From CADCTB01 sp963768975 (GTDB lineage: Bacteria > Actinomycetota > Acidimicrobiia > Acidimicrobiales > AC-14), in contig CAVYKB010000016.1 in assembly GCA_963768975.1 (NCBI GenBank), positions 1 through 64,000 on the forward strand: 64,000 nucleotides of DNA. Direction: 5' to 3'. Positions 26,302 to 34,006 of this stretch are shown one piece after another; the stretch's first letter is position 1, and each line of letters opens with the position of its first letter. The position numbers and the translations under genes were made by a program. The notes beneath the pieces are model-generated. The model saw nothing but the letters and a program-made list of their open reading frames with translations. It was not told the origin of the DNA and did not search any database.

Positions 26302-27207
26302 GTGGAATGGGTCGAGGTGACAGCCAAGACGATCGACGAGGCCAAGGATGAGGCGCTCGATCGGTTGGGTGTCGACGAGAGCGAGGCGGAGTTCGAGGTT
26401 CTGGAGGAGCCAAAGGCCGGGCTGTTCGGTCGCCTGCGCTCCGAGGCGCGCGTGCGGGCCCGGGTGGCACCGACCGCTGTGCGGCCCAAGCTGGAGCGCG
26501 GCAACCGCAGACGGGGCCGCAAGGACCGGAGCGAGGACGAGGGGCCGATGCCAGCGGCCACTATGCCAGCGGCCGACAGCGGGCCGGCGCCGGTTGCGGG
26601 CGGAAGGGCCGGCGGTGGCGGCGGCGGGGGCGGCCGCAGCGCCAACGGCGGCGGTCGACCCAAGGCCGAACGACGGAACAACGCCGCCACCGACAAGCCC
26701 ACCAGCGATAGAGGAGAAGCCATGTACGACGCACAGGAGCCGGAAGGTGACGCCGGCGAGGTGGGCGAGGAGTTCCTCAGGGGCCTGATCACCGCGTTCG
26801 GCGTGCAGGGCTCGATTACCAAGACCCTGCTCGACGACGGCGACACGCTGGAGCTGGCGGTCGAGGGCGAGGACGTCGGCATGCTGATCGGCCCGCGAGG
26901 GGCCACGCTGTCGGCCATCCAGGAGCTGACCCGGACGGTGGCGCAGCGCAAGGCCGCCGACGGGCAGCCTCGCCTCGTGGTCGATGTGGCCGGCTACCGG
27001 AAGGACCGTCGGGAGGCGCTCGAGCGTTTCACGCGTGAGGTGGCAGCCCAGGTGGTGGCTACCGGGGTGGTGCGGGTCCTGGAGCCCATGCCGCCGGCGG
27101 ACCGCAAGGTGGTCCACGACACCGTGAACGCCATCGAGGGCGTGTCGACCGCCTCCGAGGGTGAGGAGCCGCGCCGCCGGGTCGTCATCCAGCCGGCCGG
27201 CGGCTGA
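26302..27207 (+). CDS. jag: Jag/KhpB-type RNA-binding protein (301 aa)
   Basis: Domains in order: Jag-N (residues 1-50, EWVEVTAKTIDEAKDEALDR with LFGRL), a Gly/Arg-rich disordered linker (about 70-130), KH domain (150-220, with IGPRGATLSAIQELTRTV) and R3H domain (230-295, with RKDRREALERFTREVAAQV and ADRKVVHDTVN). KhpB binds small and messenger RNAs and affects cell elongation in other Gram-positives. GTG start two bases after yidC. The start of rsmG follows seven bases after the stop. Confidence 0.9.
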   Translation: MEWVEVTAKTIDEAKDEALDRLGVDESEAEFEVLEEPKAGLFGRLRSEARVRARVAPTAVRPKLERGNRRRGRKDRSEDEGPMPAATMPAADSGPAPVAGGRAGGGGGGGGRSANGGGRPKAERRNNAATDKPTSDRGEAMYDAQEPEGDAGEVGEEFLRGLITAFGVQGSITKTLLDDGDTLELAVEGEDVGMLIGPRGATLSAIQELTRTVAQRKAADGQPRLVVDVAGYRKDRREALERFTREVAAQVVATGVVRVLEPMPPADRKVVHDTVNAIEGVSTASEGEEPRRRVVIQPAGG

Positions 27208-27214
27208 TCCAGGG

Positions 27215-27859
27215 GTGAATGGGCATCGGGACGTCCTCGTCCCGGTGCTGGAAGAGGGCCGGCGTCTGGGCTTCCTGGGACCCGGCCCGGTGGAGCCTCA
27301 CCTCGACCATGCCGCCGGCTTCGCCGCGGCTCTGGTTGCCGGCAGTGGGGCCGGCGCCGGCTGGTCTCCCCGCCGGGGAGCCGATCTGGGAAGCGGCGCC
27401 GGCCTGCCCGGACTGCCGCTGGCCCTGCACTTCCCCGCATCGGCGTGGGTCCTGGTCGACGCCGCCGTGCGACGGGCCTCGTTCCTGCGGGAAGCCGTCC
27501 GGGAGTTGGGTGTGGAGGACCGCGTCTCGGTGGTCGAGGGGCGGGCGGAGGTCGCCGGCCGGGCGCCGGCGTACCGGGGGACATTCGACGTGGTGGTGGC
27601 CCGCAGCTTCGGCCCGCCGGCGGTGCTGGTCGAGTGCACGGCACCATTACTGCGGGCCGGCGGATGGGCGGTAGTGAGCGAGCCGCCGGGGGGCGAGCCG
27701 GCCCGGTGGCCGGCGGACGGGCTGGCCCTGTTCGGTATGGTTCCGGGCCCGGCGGTCCAGGCCGGGGGAGCGGCGTACCAGGTTCTGGTGCAGCGGGACT
27801 GGTGCCCGGACCGCTGGCCCCGCCGAGTCGGCGTGCCGGCCAGGCGGCCCCAGTTCTAG
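27215..27859 (+). CDS. rsmG: 16S rRNA (guanine-N7) methyltransferase RsmG (214 aa)
   Basis: SAM-dependent methylation of 16S rRNA G527. The Rossmann fold has ADLGSGAGLPGLPLAL as motif I, VLVDAAVRRASFL for the ribose-binding acid, and VVVARSFGPPAVLVECTAPL as the motif-IV region. The N-terminal helix is shorter than in E. coli. GTG 27215 is chosen just after jag; a longer reading overlaps jag. It closes the yidC-jag-rsmG run; parS follows. Confidence 0.85.
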   Translation: MNGHRDVLVPVLEEGRRLGFLGPGPVEPHLDHAAGFAAALVAGSGAGAGWSPRRGADLGSGAGLPGLPLALHFPASAWVLVDAAVRRASFLREAVRELGVEDRVSVVEGRAEVAGRAPAYRGTFDVVVARSFGPPAVLVECTAPLLRAGGWAVVSEPPGGEPARWPADGLALFGMVPGPAVQAGGAAYQVLVQRDWCPDRWPRRVGVPARRPQF

Positions 27860-27890
27860 CTGTGAGCCGGCTTTCCAACCCTGAACCCTA

Positions 27891-27906
27891 TGTTCCACGT
27901 GAAACA
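27891..27906. other. parS: parS centromere site
   Basis: TGTTCCACGTGAAACA differs at one base from the universal 16 bp ParB-binding palindrome TGTTTCACGTGAAACA. It lies 54 bases upstream of parA and beside the parA promoter, so ParB may also autoregulate the operon. It is about 5 kb from oriC, as expected. Confidence 0.9.
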
Positions 27907-27910
27907 GAGC

Positions 27911-27938
27911 TTGACCCTTGCGATCGGCATGCCAGAAT
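27911..27938 (+). promoter_or_regulatory. parA promoter, leaderless
   Basis: TTGACC (27911-27916), 16 bases, CAGAAT (27933-27938). The -10 ends six bases before the parA ATG and there is no Shine-Dalgarno, so transcription should start at the ATG. The parS palindrome ends four bases before the -35. Confidence 0.6.
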
Positions 27939-27944
27939 GCCTTG

Positions 27945-29078
27945 ATGGAGGACGAGCGCAGCAGCGGCGGCTTCGGCTGGTCCTCGGTCGGGCAACTGGC
28001 CGTCGACCTCCCCACGGAAACGGATGGCGGTTCGACGCCTGAAGAACCGGAGATCGGCGGAGAGGACCCGCCGGGGTCCGACCTCGGTACGGCGGATGAG
28101 TCCGACGCCGGCACTCCCCTACCCACCGTCGACCTCGAGTCCGGGGCCCCCGTGGAGCTGGCGCCGGCGAACACGGACGCACCGGCACGCTTCGAGCCTG
28201 CGCCGGCCGCCGACCACCTGACCCCGCCGCCGCCGCCCACCGATGTCCACACCGAGGCCCCGCCAGCCGAAACACGGCGGCAGTCCGAGGTGGTGCGGCC
28301 GCTCCCCCGCTTCATCGCCGTAGCAAACCAAAAGGGCGGCGTGGGCAAGACGACCACCGCCGTCAACCTGGGTGCCGCCCTCGCCGAGCTCGGCTATCGG
28401 GTCCTGGTCGTCGACCTGGATCCCCAGGGCAACGCCACCACCGGACTGGGCATCAACGCCCGCAACCTCCAGTCGTCGGTGTACGACGTGCTCCTCAACG
28501 AGCTCGACCTCGAGGACTGCGTCGAGCCCACGGCGGTCCGAAATCTCTTTCTGGCGCCGGCCACCATCGACCTGGCCGGCGCCGAGATCGAGCTCGTTCC
28601 CGCCTTCAGCCGCGAGTTGCGCCTCAGGCGCGCCCTCGAGCGCGTCGCCGACGACTACGACTTCACCTTCATCGACTGCCCACCTTCCCTGGGCCTGCTC
28701 ACCGTCAACGGACTGGCCGCAGCCAGCGAGGTGATGGTGCCGATCCAGTGCGAGTACTACGCGTTGGAGGGCCTCGGCCAACTCTTGCGCAACGTGGAGC
28801 TAGTTCAGCGCAACCTCAATCCCAAACTAGAGCTGGGAGCCATCATCCTGACCATGTACGACGCCCGGACCAAGCTGTCCGACCAGGTCACCAAGGAGGT
28901 CCGGCGCCATTTCGGCGCCAAGGTCTGCCGCAACATCGTGCCCCGCACCGTGCGCCTCTCGGAGGCACCGTCGTTCGGACAGCCCATCATCGTGTTCGAC
29001 TCGACGTCGCGAGGGGCCATCGCCTATCGCGAGCTGGCCAAGGAGGTGAGTGGTGGCGCGCCAAGGCGGACTGGGTAG
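27945..29078 (+). CDS. parA: chromosome-partitioning ATPase ParA/Soj (377 aa)
   Basis: Deviant Walker A motif NQKGGVGKTTTAVNLG near residue 128, with signature Lys, then VLVVDLDPQGNATTGLGI and FIDCPPSLGLLTVNGL (Walker B). ParA moves ParB-parS complexes apart. The first 110 residues are an acidic, Pro-rich extension (for example LPTETDGGSTPEEPEIGGED) unlike the core, possibly a partner-binding tail. ATG 27945 follows a good promoter by six bases. The 3' end abuts parB. Confidence 0.92.
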   Translation: MEDERSSGGFGWSSVGQLAVDLPTETDGGSTPEEPEIGGEDPPGSDLGTADESDAGTPLPTVDLESGAPVELAPANTDAPARFEPAPAADHLTPPPPPTDVHTEAPPAETRRQSEVVRPLPRFIAVANQKGGVGKTTTAVNLGAALAELGYRVLVVDLDPQGNATTGLGINARNLQSSVYDVLLNELDLEDCVEPTAVRNLFLAPATIDLAGAEIELVPAFSRELRLRRALERVADDYDFTFIDCPPSLGLLTVNGLAAASEVMVPIQCEYYALEGLGQLLRNVELVQRNLNPKLELGAIILTMYDARTKLSDQVTKEVRRHFGAKVCRNIVPRTVRLSEAPSFGQPIIVFDSTSRGAIAYRELAKEVSGGAPRRTG

Positions 29079-29964
29079 AGGGCTGGGGGCGCTGATCCCC
29101 CCACGTAGTGCAGTTGAGGGCGACGAGCAGACGACCTTCCAGGAGCTGCCGATCGGCGCCATCTCCCCCAACCAGCGCCAACCCCGCACCCAGTTCGACG
29201 AGGAGGCGCTGGCCGCCCTCACCGCCTCGGTGCGCGAGCTCGGCGTCCTGCAGCCGGTGCTGGTGCGGGCGACCGGCGGCGGCTCCTTCGAGCTGATCGC
29301 CGGCGAGCGCCGGTGGCGGGCGGCCAAGCGGGCCGGCCTGTCGATGATCCCCGCCATCGTGCGGACCGTGGACGACACGCTCTCGCTCGAGCAGGCGCTG
29401 GTCGAGAACGTCCAGCGCGAGGACTTGAACCCCCTCGACGAGGCCGCCGCCTATCAGCAGCTCCTCGAAGACTTCCACCTGACCCACGATGAGCTCGCCT
29501 CCCGGGTAGGCAAGAGCCGAGCCGCCATCTCGAACACCCTGCGGCTCTTCCAACTGCCCCCCACCGTCCAGCGCCTGGTGGCCGAGGGCCGGCTCACCGC
29601 CGGCCACGCCCGGGCCCTGCTGACCACCCCGGATCGCGCCTACCAGGAGGTGCTGGCCCAGCGCATCGTCACCGACGGCATGTCGGTGCGGGCGGTGGAG
29701 GAGGCGGCCCGCCAGCACAACACCGACGCAGCCAGCGCCAACGCCGGCGCGGGCCGCAACGCAACCGGTCCCAACCACCGGCTCCGCCCGCCCGGCCTCC
29801 TCGAGCTGGAAGAGCTGCTCTCGACCCACCTCGACACCCGGGTGGCCATCACCATGGGTGGGTCGAAGGGCGCCAAGGGCAAGGTCACCATCGAGTTCGC
29901 CACCCTGGAGGACCTCGAGCGCATCTACCGGGCCATGACGCCGACCCAGGTGGCGCCCGACTAA
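29053..29964 (+). CDS. parB: chromosome-partitioning protein ParB (303 aa)
   Basis: CTP-dependent DNA clamp that loads at parS. It begins ARQGGLGRGLGALIP, the ParA-stimulating segment. The N-domain has GERRWRAAKRAG (CTP-binding box II) and VENVQREDLNPLDEA; the HTH is ASRVGKSRAAISNTLRLFQL; the C-terminus is the dimer domain. AGGAGG lies six bases before GTG 29053; GTG 29050 is the alternative. It overlaps the end of parA. Confidence 0.93.
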   Translation: MARQGGLGRGLGALIPPRSAVEGDEQTTFQELPIGAISPNQRQPRTQFDEEALAALTASVRELGVLQPVLVRATGGGSFELIAGERRWRAAKRAGLSMIPAIVRTVDDTLSLEQALVENVQREDLNPLDEAAAYQQLLEDFHLTHDELASRVGKSRAAISNTLRLFQLPPTVQRLVAEGRLTAGHARALLTTPDRAYQEVLAQRIVTDGMSVRAVEEAARQHNTDAASANAGAGRNATGPNHRLRPPGLLELEELLSTHLDTRVAITMGGSKGAKGKVTIEFATLEDLERIYRAMTPTQVAPD

Positions 29965-31157
29965 GGAAGAGGCGCCGGCGCCGGCACGGTTCGAGTGACC
30001 AGCACGCTGGCCAACCACGTCGTCACCGGGACGGCGGCGATCAGGCCCAGGCTGCCGACCAGGGTCTGGACGATCTCCTGGGCCACGATCTCGCCGGTGA
30101 GGACGTCGCCCAGGCGCCGGTCGGCCACAGTGAAGATGACGAACAAGGGTAGGGCGGCGCCGGCGTACGCCAAGACGAGCGTGTCGACGGTGGAGGCGAT
30201 GTGGTCCCGCCCGATGTGCATGGCCGAGCGGTACAGGTGGCGGGCGTCCACCGCAGGATTGGCGAGGTAGATCTCCCAGACCGCGGAGGCTTGGGTGACG
30301 GTCACGTCGTTCAGGACTCCCAGCGCGCCGATGACGATGCCGGCCAGCAGCATGCCCCGCAGGTCAACCGTGCTGCCCAATACCCCCCGGAGGTATGTTC
30401 CCTCCTCGGACGACAACCCGGTCAGCTTTGTCGCTTCCACGAACGCCACGGCCAGCAGCGCGGTCAAGCCCAGCGCCACCAGCGTGCCCAGCACCGCAGT
30501 CGTCGTCCGGGCGGACACGCCGTGGGCCAGATAGATGATCACCAGGGCGATGACCGCGGCGCCCACCACCGCCGCCAAAAGGGCGTTCTCGCCGGCCAGG
30601 ATGGCGGGCAGCACGAACCGCACGATCACCAGCAGGCTCACGCCCAACCCGAGGAGAGCGGCCAGGCCCCGCCAGCGGGCCAGGCCCACGACGGCCAGGG
30701 CGAACAGCAACCCCAAAGCCAGCAACGGGACTCGTCGCTGGTAATCGGAGAAGAAATAAGCGACCGGCTGCCCAGGATCGGCGGCCCGGCCCAGGATGAT
30801 CCGGTCGCCGGCTCGCAGTGTGGGCTGATCGGGGCTCTCCGTGATCTCCAGCGTCGTGGACTGCCCCTTCTCCGGACCGCTGCTCAGCTGCGCCGTCACG
30901 TCCCGGCACACCAACGGCGCGCCGGGCAGGCCCGAACGGCAGGGCACCTGTGGCGCCGCCGTCACCGTGGCCTTCACGAGATCCACGGGCGTCCCCAGCC
31001 CGCCCGTCCGGTCCTTGGGCACCGGCGGCGGCCACAGCACGATCAACCCGACCACGGTGGCCAGCACGAAAACGCCGACCACGCCGGCCAACGCCCGCCG
31101 CAGGGGGTCGGGCAGGCGCAGCGCCGCCGAGGTAGGGGAGCCGTGGGAGTGGGCCAC
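29961..31157 (-). CDS. YibE/F family membrane protein (398 aa)
   Basis: N-terminal helix (residues 22-45), an extracytoplasmic domain of about 85 residues (ending RVPL), then a seven-helix YibE/F region with LARWRGLAALLGLGVSLLVI, DLRGMLLAGIVIGALGVLND, and GRDHIASTVDTLVLAYAGAA. The GRDHI...T..L..AY motif is characteristic. Function is unknown; some members are linked to export. It converges on parB with a four-base overlap. A CACACT -10-like hexamer ends six bases before the GTG. Confidence 0.85.
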   Translation of the reverse strand: MAHSHGSPTSAALRLPDPLRRALAGVVGVFVLATVVGLIVLWPPPVPKDRTGGLGTPVDLVKATVTAAPQVPCRSGLPGAPLVCRDVTAQLSSGPEKGQSTTLEITESPDQPTLRAGDRIILGRAADPGQPVAYFFSDYQRRVPLLALGLLFALAVVGLARWRGLAALLGLGVSLLVIVRFVLPAILAGENALLAAVVGAAVIALVIIYLAHGVSARTTTAVLGTLVALGLTALLAVAFVEATKLTGLSSEEGTYLRGVLGSTVDLRGMLLAGIVIGALGVLNDVTVTQASAVWEIYLANPAVDARHLYRSAMHIGRDHIASTVDTLVLAYAGAALPLFVIFTVADRRLGDVLTGEIVAQEIVQTLVGSLGLIAAVPVTTWLASVLVTRTVPAPAPLP

Positions 31158-31199
31158 AGCGACAGTGTGACCCGCCGGCCGCCCCGGCCGAGGCCAGCC

Positions 31200-31373
31200 T
31201 CAGGCCCGGGCCGCTCCCGGCCGTCGGGGCGCGTGCAGGATGGCCAGCCGCTGTCCCGACGTCAGGCGCAGCCGCCATGGGCGCTCGGACAGGGCGCGGC
31301 TGACCACCCGGGCCACATCATCTGCCGACACCGGCGTGACCTGGTGGCTGGACGGAGATTCGGAGCCGCTCAC
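31200..31373 (-). CDS. small hypothetical protein (57 aa)
   Basis: A short frame with GTG start, GGAGG eight bases upstream. The product begins VSGSESPSSHQVTPVSADDV and continues ARVVSRALSERPWRLRLTSG, an amphipathic helix followed by a strand; it ends in a basic Pro/Ala tail. The strong ribosome site and balanced composition argue that it is translated. It lies between the YibE/F and GAF genes on the same strand. I do not recognise a family. Confidence 0.5.
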   Translation of the reverse strand: MSGSESPSSHQVTPVSADDVARVVSRALSERPWRLRLTSGQRLAILHAPRRPGAARA

Positions 31374-31423
31374 CACTGGGACCTCCTCATGTTTTCTCCT
31401 TCCCTTTCACCGTACTCAGCGTA

Positions 31424-32167
31424 TCAGTCCCGGAACCACTGGAGCAGGTCGACCAGCACCCGGGCCACCTCCTGGGCCACCAGCAGGAGGGCGTCGAACC
31501 CCTCGGCAGTGCCCAGCGGGCTGTCGGGGTCGACGGAGGACCCGGCCAGCACCGCGATCACTTCGTCTCGCCCGGTGGTCACCGGCATGGCCGTCACCAC
31601 CGCCAGGTTGCGGGCCCGCTGCTGCTGCGCCGGCGACAGGCCGTAGGTGTCGTCGGACGCCTCGGGGCCCCGCGCCAGCACGTACTCGCCTGAGACCCAG
31701 GCCTCGCCGACGGCGCCGGCGCCGGGCTTCCATCCCCGGCTGGGGCTGAGGTGGCCCTCGAAGGCGGGGAGGAGCAGCTCGCGCTGCTCGTCGAAGAGGT
31801 AGAGGTGGAACCAGGCGCCGGCCAGCACGCCGTCCTGGGGCGCCAGCAGCCAGCCCAGCACGTCCGACGCCAGCAGGACGCGGGTGGCGGCGACGACATC
31901 GTCGACCTCCACCGCCTCCACACCGGCGGCCTCCGCCAACTCGGTGGACTTCTCGCGCGACTCGGCGAGGGTCAGCTTGAAGCCGGTGGCCGGGCCGACC
32001 TCGGCGTTGAGCAACCGGGGGAGGACGACGCCGAGGACGACGAGGCCGCTGCCGAAGACAAGGAGGCCCACGGCGTAGACGTCGTTCCCGTCCGACTGGA
32101 AGAGCGATGCGACGAGGAGTACGGCGCCCAGCAGGACGAGGACAACGCTGCCGGCACGGCTCGCCAT
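31424..32167 (-). CDS. membrane protein with GAF-like domain (247 aa)
   Basis: Two N-terminal helices (residues 5-22 and 30-50: VVLVLLGAVLLVASLF and AVGLLVFGSGLVVLGVVLP), then a soluble domain from about 85 that reads as a GAF fold: WFHLYLFDEQRELLLPAFEG, PGAGAVGEAWVSGEYVLARG, VVTAMPVTTGRDEVIAVLAG. GAF domains bind small ligands or serve as signalling scaffolds. No catalytic output domain is attached. It is in line with the small gene and the YibE/F gene downstream. Confidence 0.65.
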   Translation of the reverse strand: MASRAGSVVLVLLGAVLLVASLFQSDGNDVYAVGLLVFGSGLVVLGVVLPRLLNAEVGPATGFKLTLAESREKSTELAEAAGVEAVEVDDVVAATRVLLASDVLGWLLAPQDGVLAGAWFHLYLFDEQRELLLPAFEGHLSPSRGWKPGAGAVGEAWVSGEYVLARGPEASDDTYGLSPAQQQRARNLAVVTAMPVTTGRDEVIAVLAGSSVDPDSPLGTAEGFDALLLVAQEVARVLVDLLQWFRD

Positions 32168-32242
32168 GCCGGCATCATCGCAAGGGGGTGGGACAGCACA
32201 GCGCCCACGTGACGAGCAGGCGAGCGCTGTGCCGGCGGATGG

Positions 32243-32557
32243 TTAAGGCTTGGGCGGGCCCTTGTGGACCGGGCCCATGGCCTCGCCGACGTCTTGGCGG
32301 CCGCCCTTCTCGAGCAGCTTCTCGGCGTCCGCCGCCGCCGCTTCAGACGACGGGCCGGTCCCCTGGACCCGGCGGCCGCCCTCGGCACCCTGGGTGCGGA
32401 CCACGGACTCGTTGCCGGCGCCGTCGAAGACCGAGATCTCAGAGACACCGGTCTCGGTGGCGAACGGGGCTCGCACGCCCTCGCCTTCACCGGCACGGTG
32501 CTGGTGGTGGTCGGTATCGCCGGCGACGCCGGGTTGACGGTTTCCTTGTTCGCTCAT
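32243..32557 (-). CDS. hypothetical hydrophilic protein (104 aa)
   Basis: A small, polar protein: MSEQGNRQPGVAGDTDHHQH at the start, one likely strand pair (TGVSEISVFDGAGNESVVRT), then a helical Ala/Glu segment SSEAAAADAEKLLEKGGRQD and a short Pro-rich tail. Glycine and histidine content suggest mostly disorder. It is divergent from the sigma-factor gene. Family not recognised; composition looks more natural than on the opposite strand, which is also open. Confidence 0.45.
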   Translation of the reverse strand: MSEQGNRQPGVAGDTDHHQHRAGEGEGVRAPFATETGVSEISVFDGAGNESVVRTQGAEGGRRVQGTGPSSEAAAADAEKLLEKGGRQDVGEAMGPVHKGPPKP

Positions 32558-32606
32558 ACGCGCTACCTACCCACCGGCCCGAGGGAGCCAACACGCAGAA
32601 CGGGGC

Positions 32607-32612
32607 TAGCGT
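32607..32612 (+). promoter_or_regulatory. -10 element TAGCGT before the SigR-like gene
   Basis: TAGCGT ends eight bases before the GTG and no Shine-Dalgarno is present; a near-leaderless start is likely. No clear SigR-type GGAAT/GTT pair was seen. Confidence 0.4.
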
Positions 32613-32620
32613 GACCCCCG

Positions 32621-33202
32621 GTGGCCGACCAGGCGAAGTTCGCAGATTTGGCGATGGAGTACATGCCCTCGCTGTACACCGCGGCCTTACGCATGACCAG
32701 GAACCCCTCCGACGCCGAGGATCTCGTGCAGGAGACCTACCTGAAGGCCTACCGGGCGTTCAACAGCTTCGCCGAGGGCACGAACCTCAAAGCCTGGCTC
32801 TACCGCATCCTGACCAACACCTACATCAACGCCTACCGGGCCAAGAAGCGGCGCCCGGAAGAGTCCGATATCGACGACCTGGAGAACTTCTACCTCTACC
32901 GGCGCCTCGGCGGCCTCGAAGGCGCCACCGCCGGCCGCAGCGCCGAGGACGAGGTCCTCGACCACTTCACCGAGACCGAGGTGAAGGAGGCCATCGAGGC
33001 CCTTCCCGAGCAGTTCCGGATGGCAGTCCTGCTCGGCGACGTGGAAGGATTTTCCTACAAGGAGATCGCCGAGATCCTCGACGTGCCCATCGGAACTGTG
33101 ATGAGTCGGCTCCATCGCGGAAGAAGGGCGCTCCAGAAGCGGTTATACGAATTCGGACGTCAGCGTGGACTGGTACCCGAGCGTGAGGGGACACATGGAT
33201 GA
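32621..33202 (+). CDS. ECF sigma factor, SigR/SigH(Mtb)-like (193 aa)
   Basis: Group 4 sigma factor. Region 2: LYTAALRMTRNPSDAEDLVQ, then ETYLKAYRAFNSFAEGTNLK and AWLYRILTNTYIN. Region 4: LPEQFRMAVLLGDVEGFSYK, EIAEILDVPIGTVMSRLHRG. These match thiol-oxidative-stress factors of the SigR type. The next gene overlaps by eight bases and encodes a zinc anti-sigma factor, which supports redox control: oxidation would release the sigma factor. GTG start. Confidence 0.9.
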   Translation: MADQAKFADLAMEYMPSLYTAALRMTRNPSDAEDLVQETYLKAYRAFNSFAEGTNLKAWLYRILTNTYINAYRAKKRRPEESDIDDLENFYLYRRLGGLEGATAGRSAEDEVLDHFTETEVKEAIEALPEQFRMAVLLGDVEGFSYKEIAEILDVPIGTVMSRLHRGRRALQKRLYEFGRQRGLVPEREGTHG

Positions 33203-33437
33203 GCATTGTTTAGAGGCGGTGGAGTTGCTGTACCACTACCTCGACGGCGAGCTCACCGACGAACGACGGGTCCTCATCCAGCACCACCTCGACGCATGCC
33301 CGCCGTGCTTCGAGGCCTACGACTTCGAGGCGGAGCTCCGTATCGTCGTCCGCCAGAAGTGCCGCGACCACGTCCCCGAGAGCCTGGTCGAGCGGGTGGC
33401 CCGGGCCCTTCGAGAAGAGACCGCCAGCGCGGAATAG
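33195..33437 (+). CDS. zinc-dependent anti-sigma factor, RsrA-like (80 aa)
   Basis: ZAS-domain protein with HHLDACPPCFEAYDFE, the H-x3-C-x2-C zinc motif, preceded by LLYHYLDGELTDERRVLIQ. In RsrA, oxidation of these Cys residues forms a disulfide, expels zinc and frees the sigma factor. A third Cys lies in VVRQKCRDHVPESLVERV. The ATG overlaps the sigma-factor stop region, so the two are coupled and likely made in balance. Confidence 0.88.
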   Translation: MDEHCLEAVELLYHYLDGELTDERRVLIQHHLDACPPCFEAYDFEAELRIVVRQKCRDHVPESLVERVARALREETASAE

Positions 33438-33465
33438 TTGGCCGGCCCCGCCGGTTGGCTTGGAC

Positions 33466-33654
33466 ATGTCCGAAGGATTTGTCGCAGGGCACCCGATCTC
33501 GGGGAACGACCGGCCGTCGAAGGCGTTCAAGGCCGGCCGTACGTGTCGCGAGACGGGGTGCGCCACCATTCTCTCCATCTACAACGACGGGGCCTTCTGC
33601 GCCCAGCACGCGCCGATGGTCGTTCCGCGGGTCCGAGGCAAGAAGATCGCATAG
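33466..33654 (+). CDS. small zinc-finger-like protein (62 aa)
   Basis: The product has GRTCRETGCATILSIYNDGA followed by FCAQH, giving a C-x4-C...C-x2-H arrangement suited to one zinc ion, then a basic tail PRVRGKKIA. Similar short proteins follow sigma/anti-sigma pairs in actinobacteria as I recall. The Shine-Dalgarno is weak. TTG 33460 is an alternative start. Past the TAG stop, the same frame stays open for 54 more codons with protein-like composition. Confidence 0.6.
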   Translation: MSEGFVAGHPISGNDRPSKAFKAGRTCRETGCATILSIYNDGAFCAQHAPMVVPRVRGKKIA

Positions 33655-33848
33655 TCGAGCGCCGCTCGCCACGTCGGCACGGCCGCCCCTCCGGGGCGGT
33701 TCTGTTACACCGAGGCGCTGGCGGACTACCGGGCCGGCCACTTCACGGCGCGGGAGCTGCGCCTCGTCCTGGTGGGCACGGCCTCGTTCATGGGCGACTG
33801 CCTCACGCCGGTCCGCTAGCCCGCTCCAGCCTCCCTGCCGGCGGCCAG

Positions 33849-33854
33849 TACAGT
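33849..33854 (+). promoter_or_regulatory. -10 element TACAGT, leaderless start
   Basis: TACAGT ends seven bases before the ATG of the 46-residue membrane protein; no Shine-Dalgarno. Confidence 0.4.
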
Positions 33855-33861
33855 CGCCGGC

Positions 33862-34002
33862 ATGGAGCTCCTTCTCGCGGCCGCCAAGCCGTGGGCCTAC
33901 TGGATCGCACCGATGATCCTCGTGGGCTCGGTCCTGGCAGTCTTGGCTTACATCCTCATGTACGTCTTCAAGGTCGTCGCCGCCAAGTACCCGAAGACCT
34001 GA
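33862..34002 (+). CDS. small membrane protein (46 aa)
   Basis: The product is MELLLAAAKPWAYWIAPMIL followed by a hydrophobic helix (VGSVLAVLAYILMYVFKVVA) and a basic end AKYPKT. A single membrane span with a cytoplasmic C-terminus is likely. The stop lies four bases before the DUF2342 gene, so they are co-transcribed. A TACAGT hexamer seven bases upstream suggests a leaderless message. No family is recognised. Confidence 0.6.
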   Translation: MELLLAAAKPWAYWIAPMILVGSVLAVLAYILMYVFKVVAAKYPKT

Positions 34003-34006
34003 CCTG

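Noticed and set aside
32264..32614. Plus-strand frame opposite the 104-residue hypothetical gene
   Set aside because: Composition is poorer and its end runs into the sigma-factor promoter; the minus-strand reading looks more natural.
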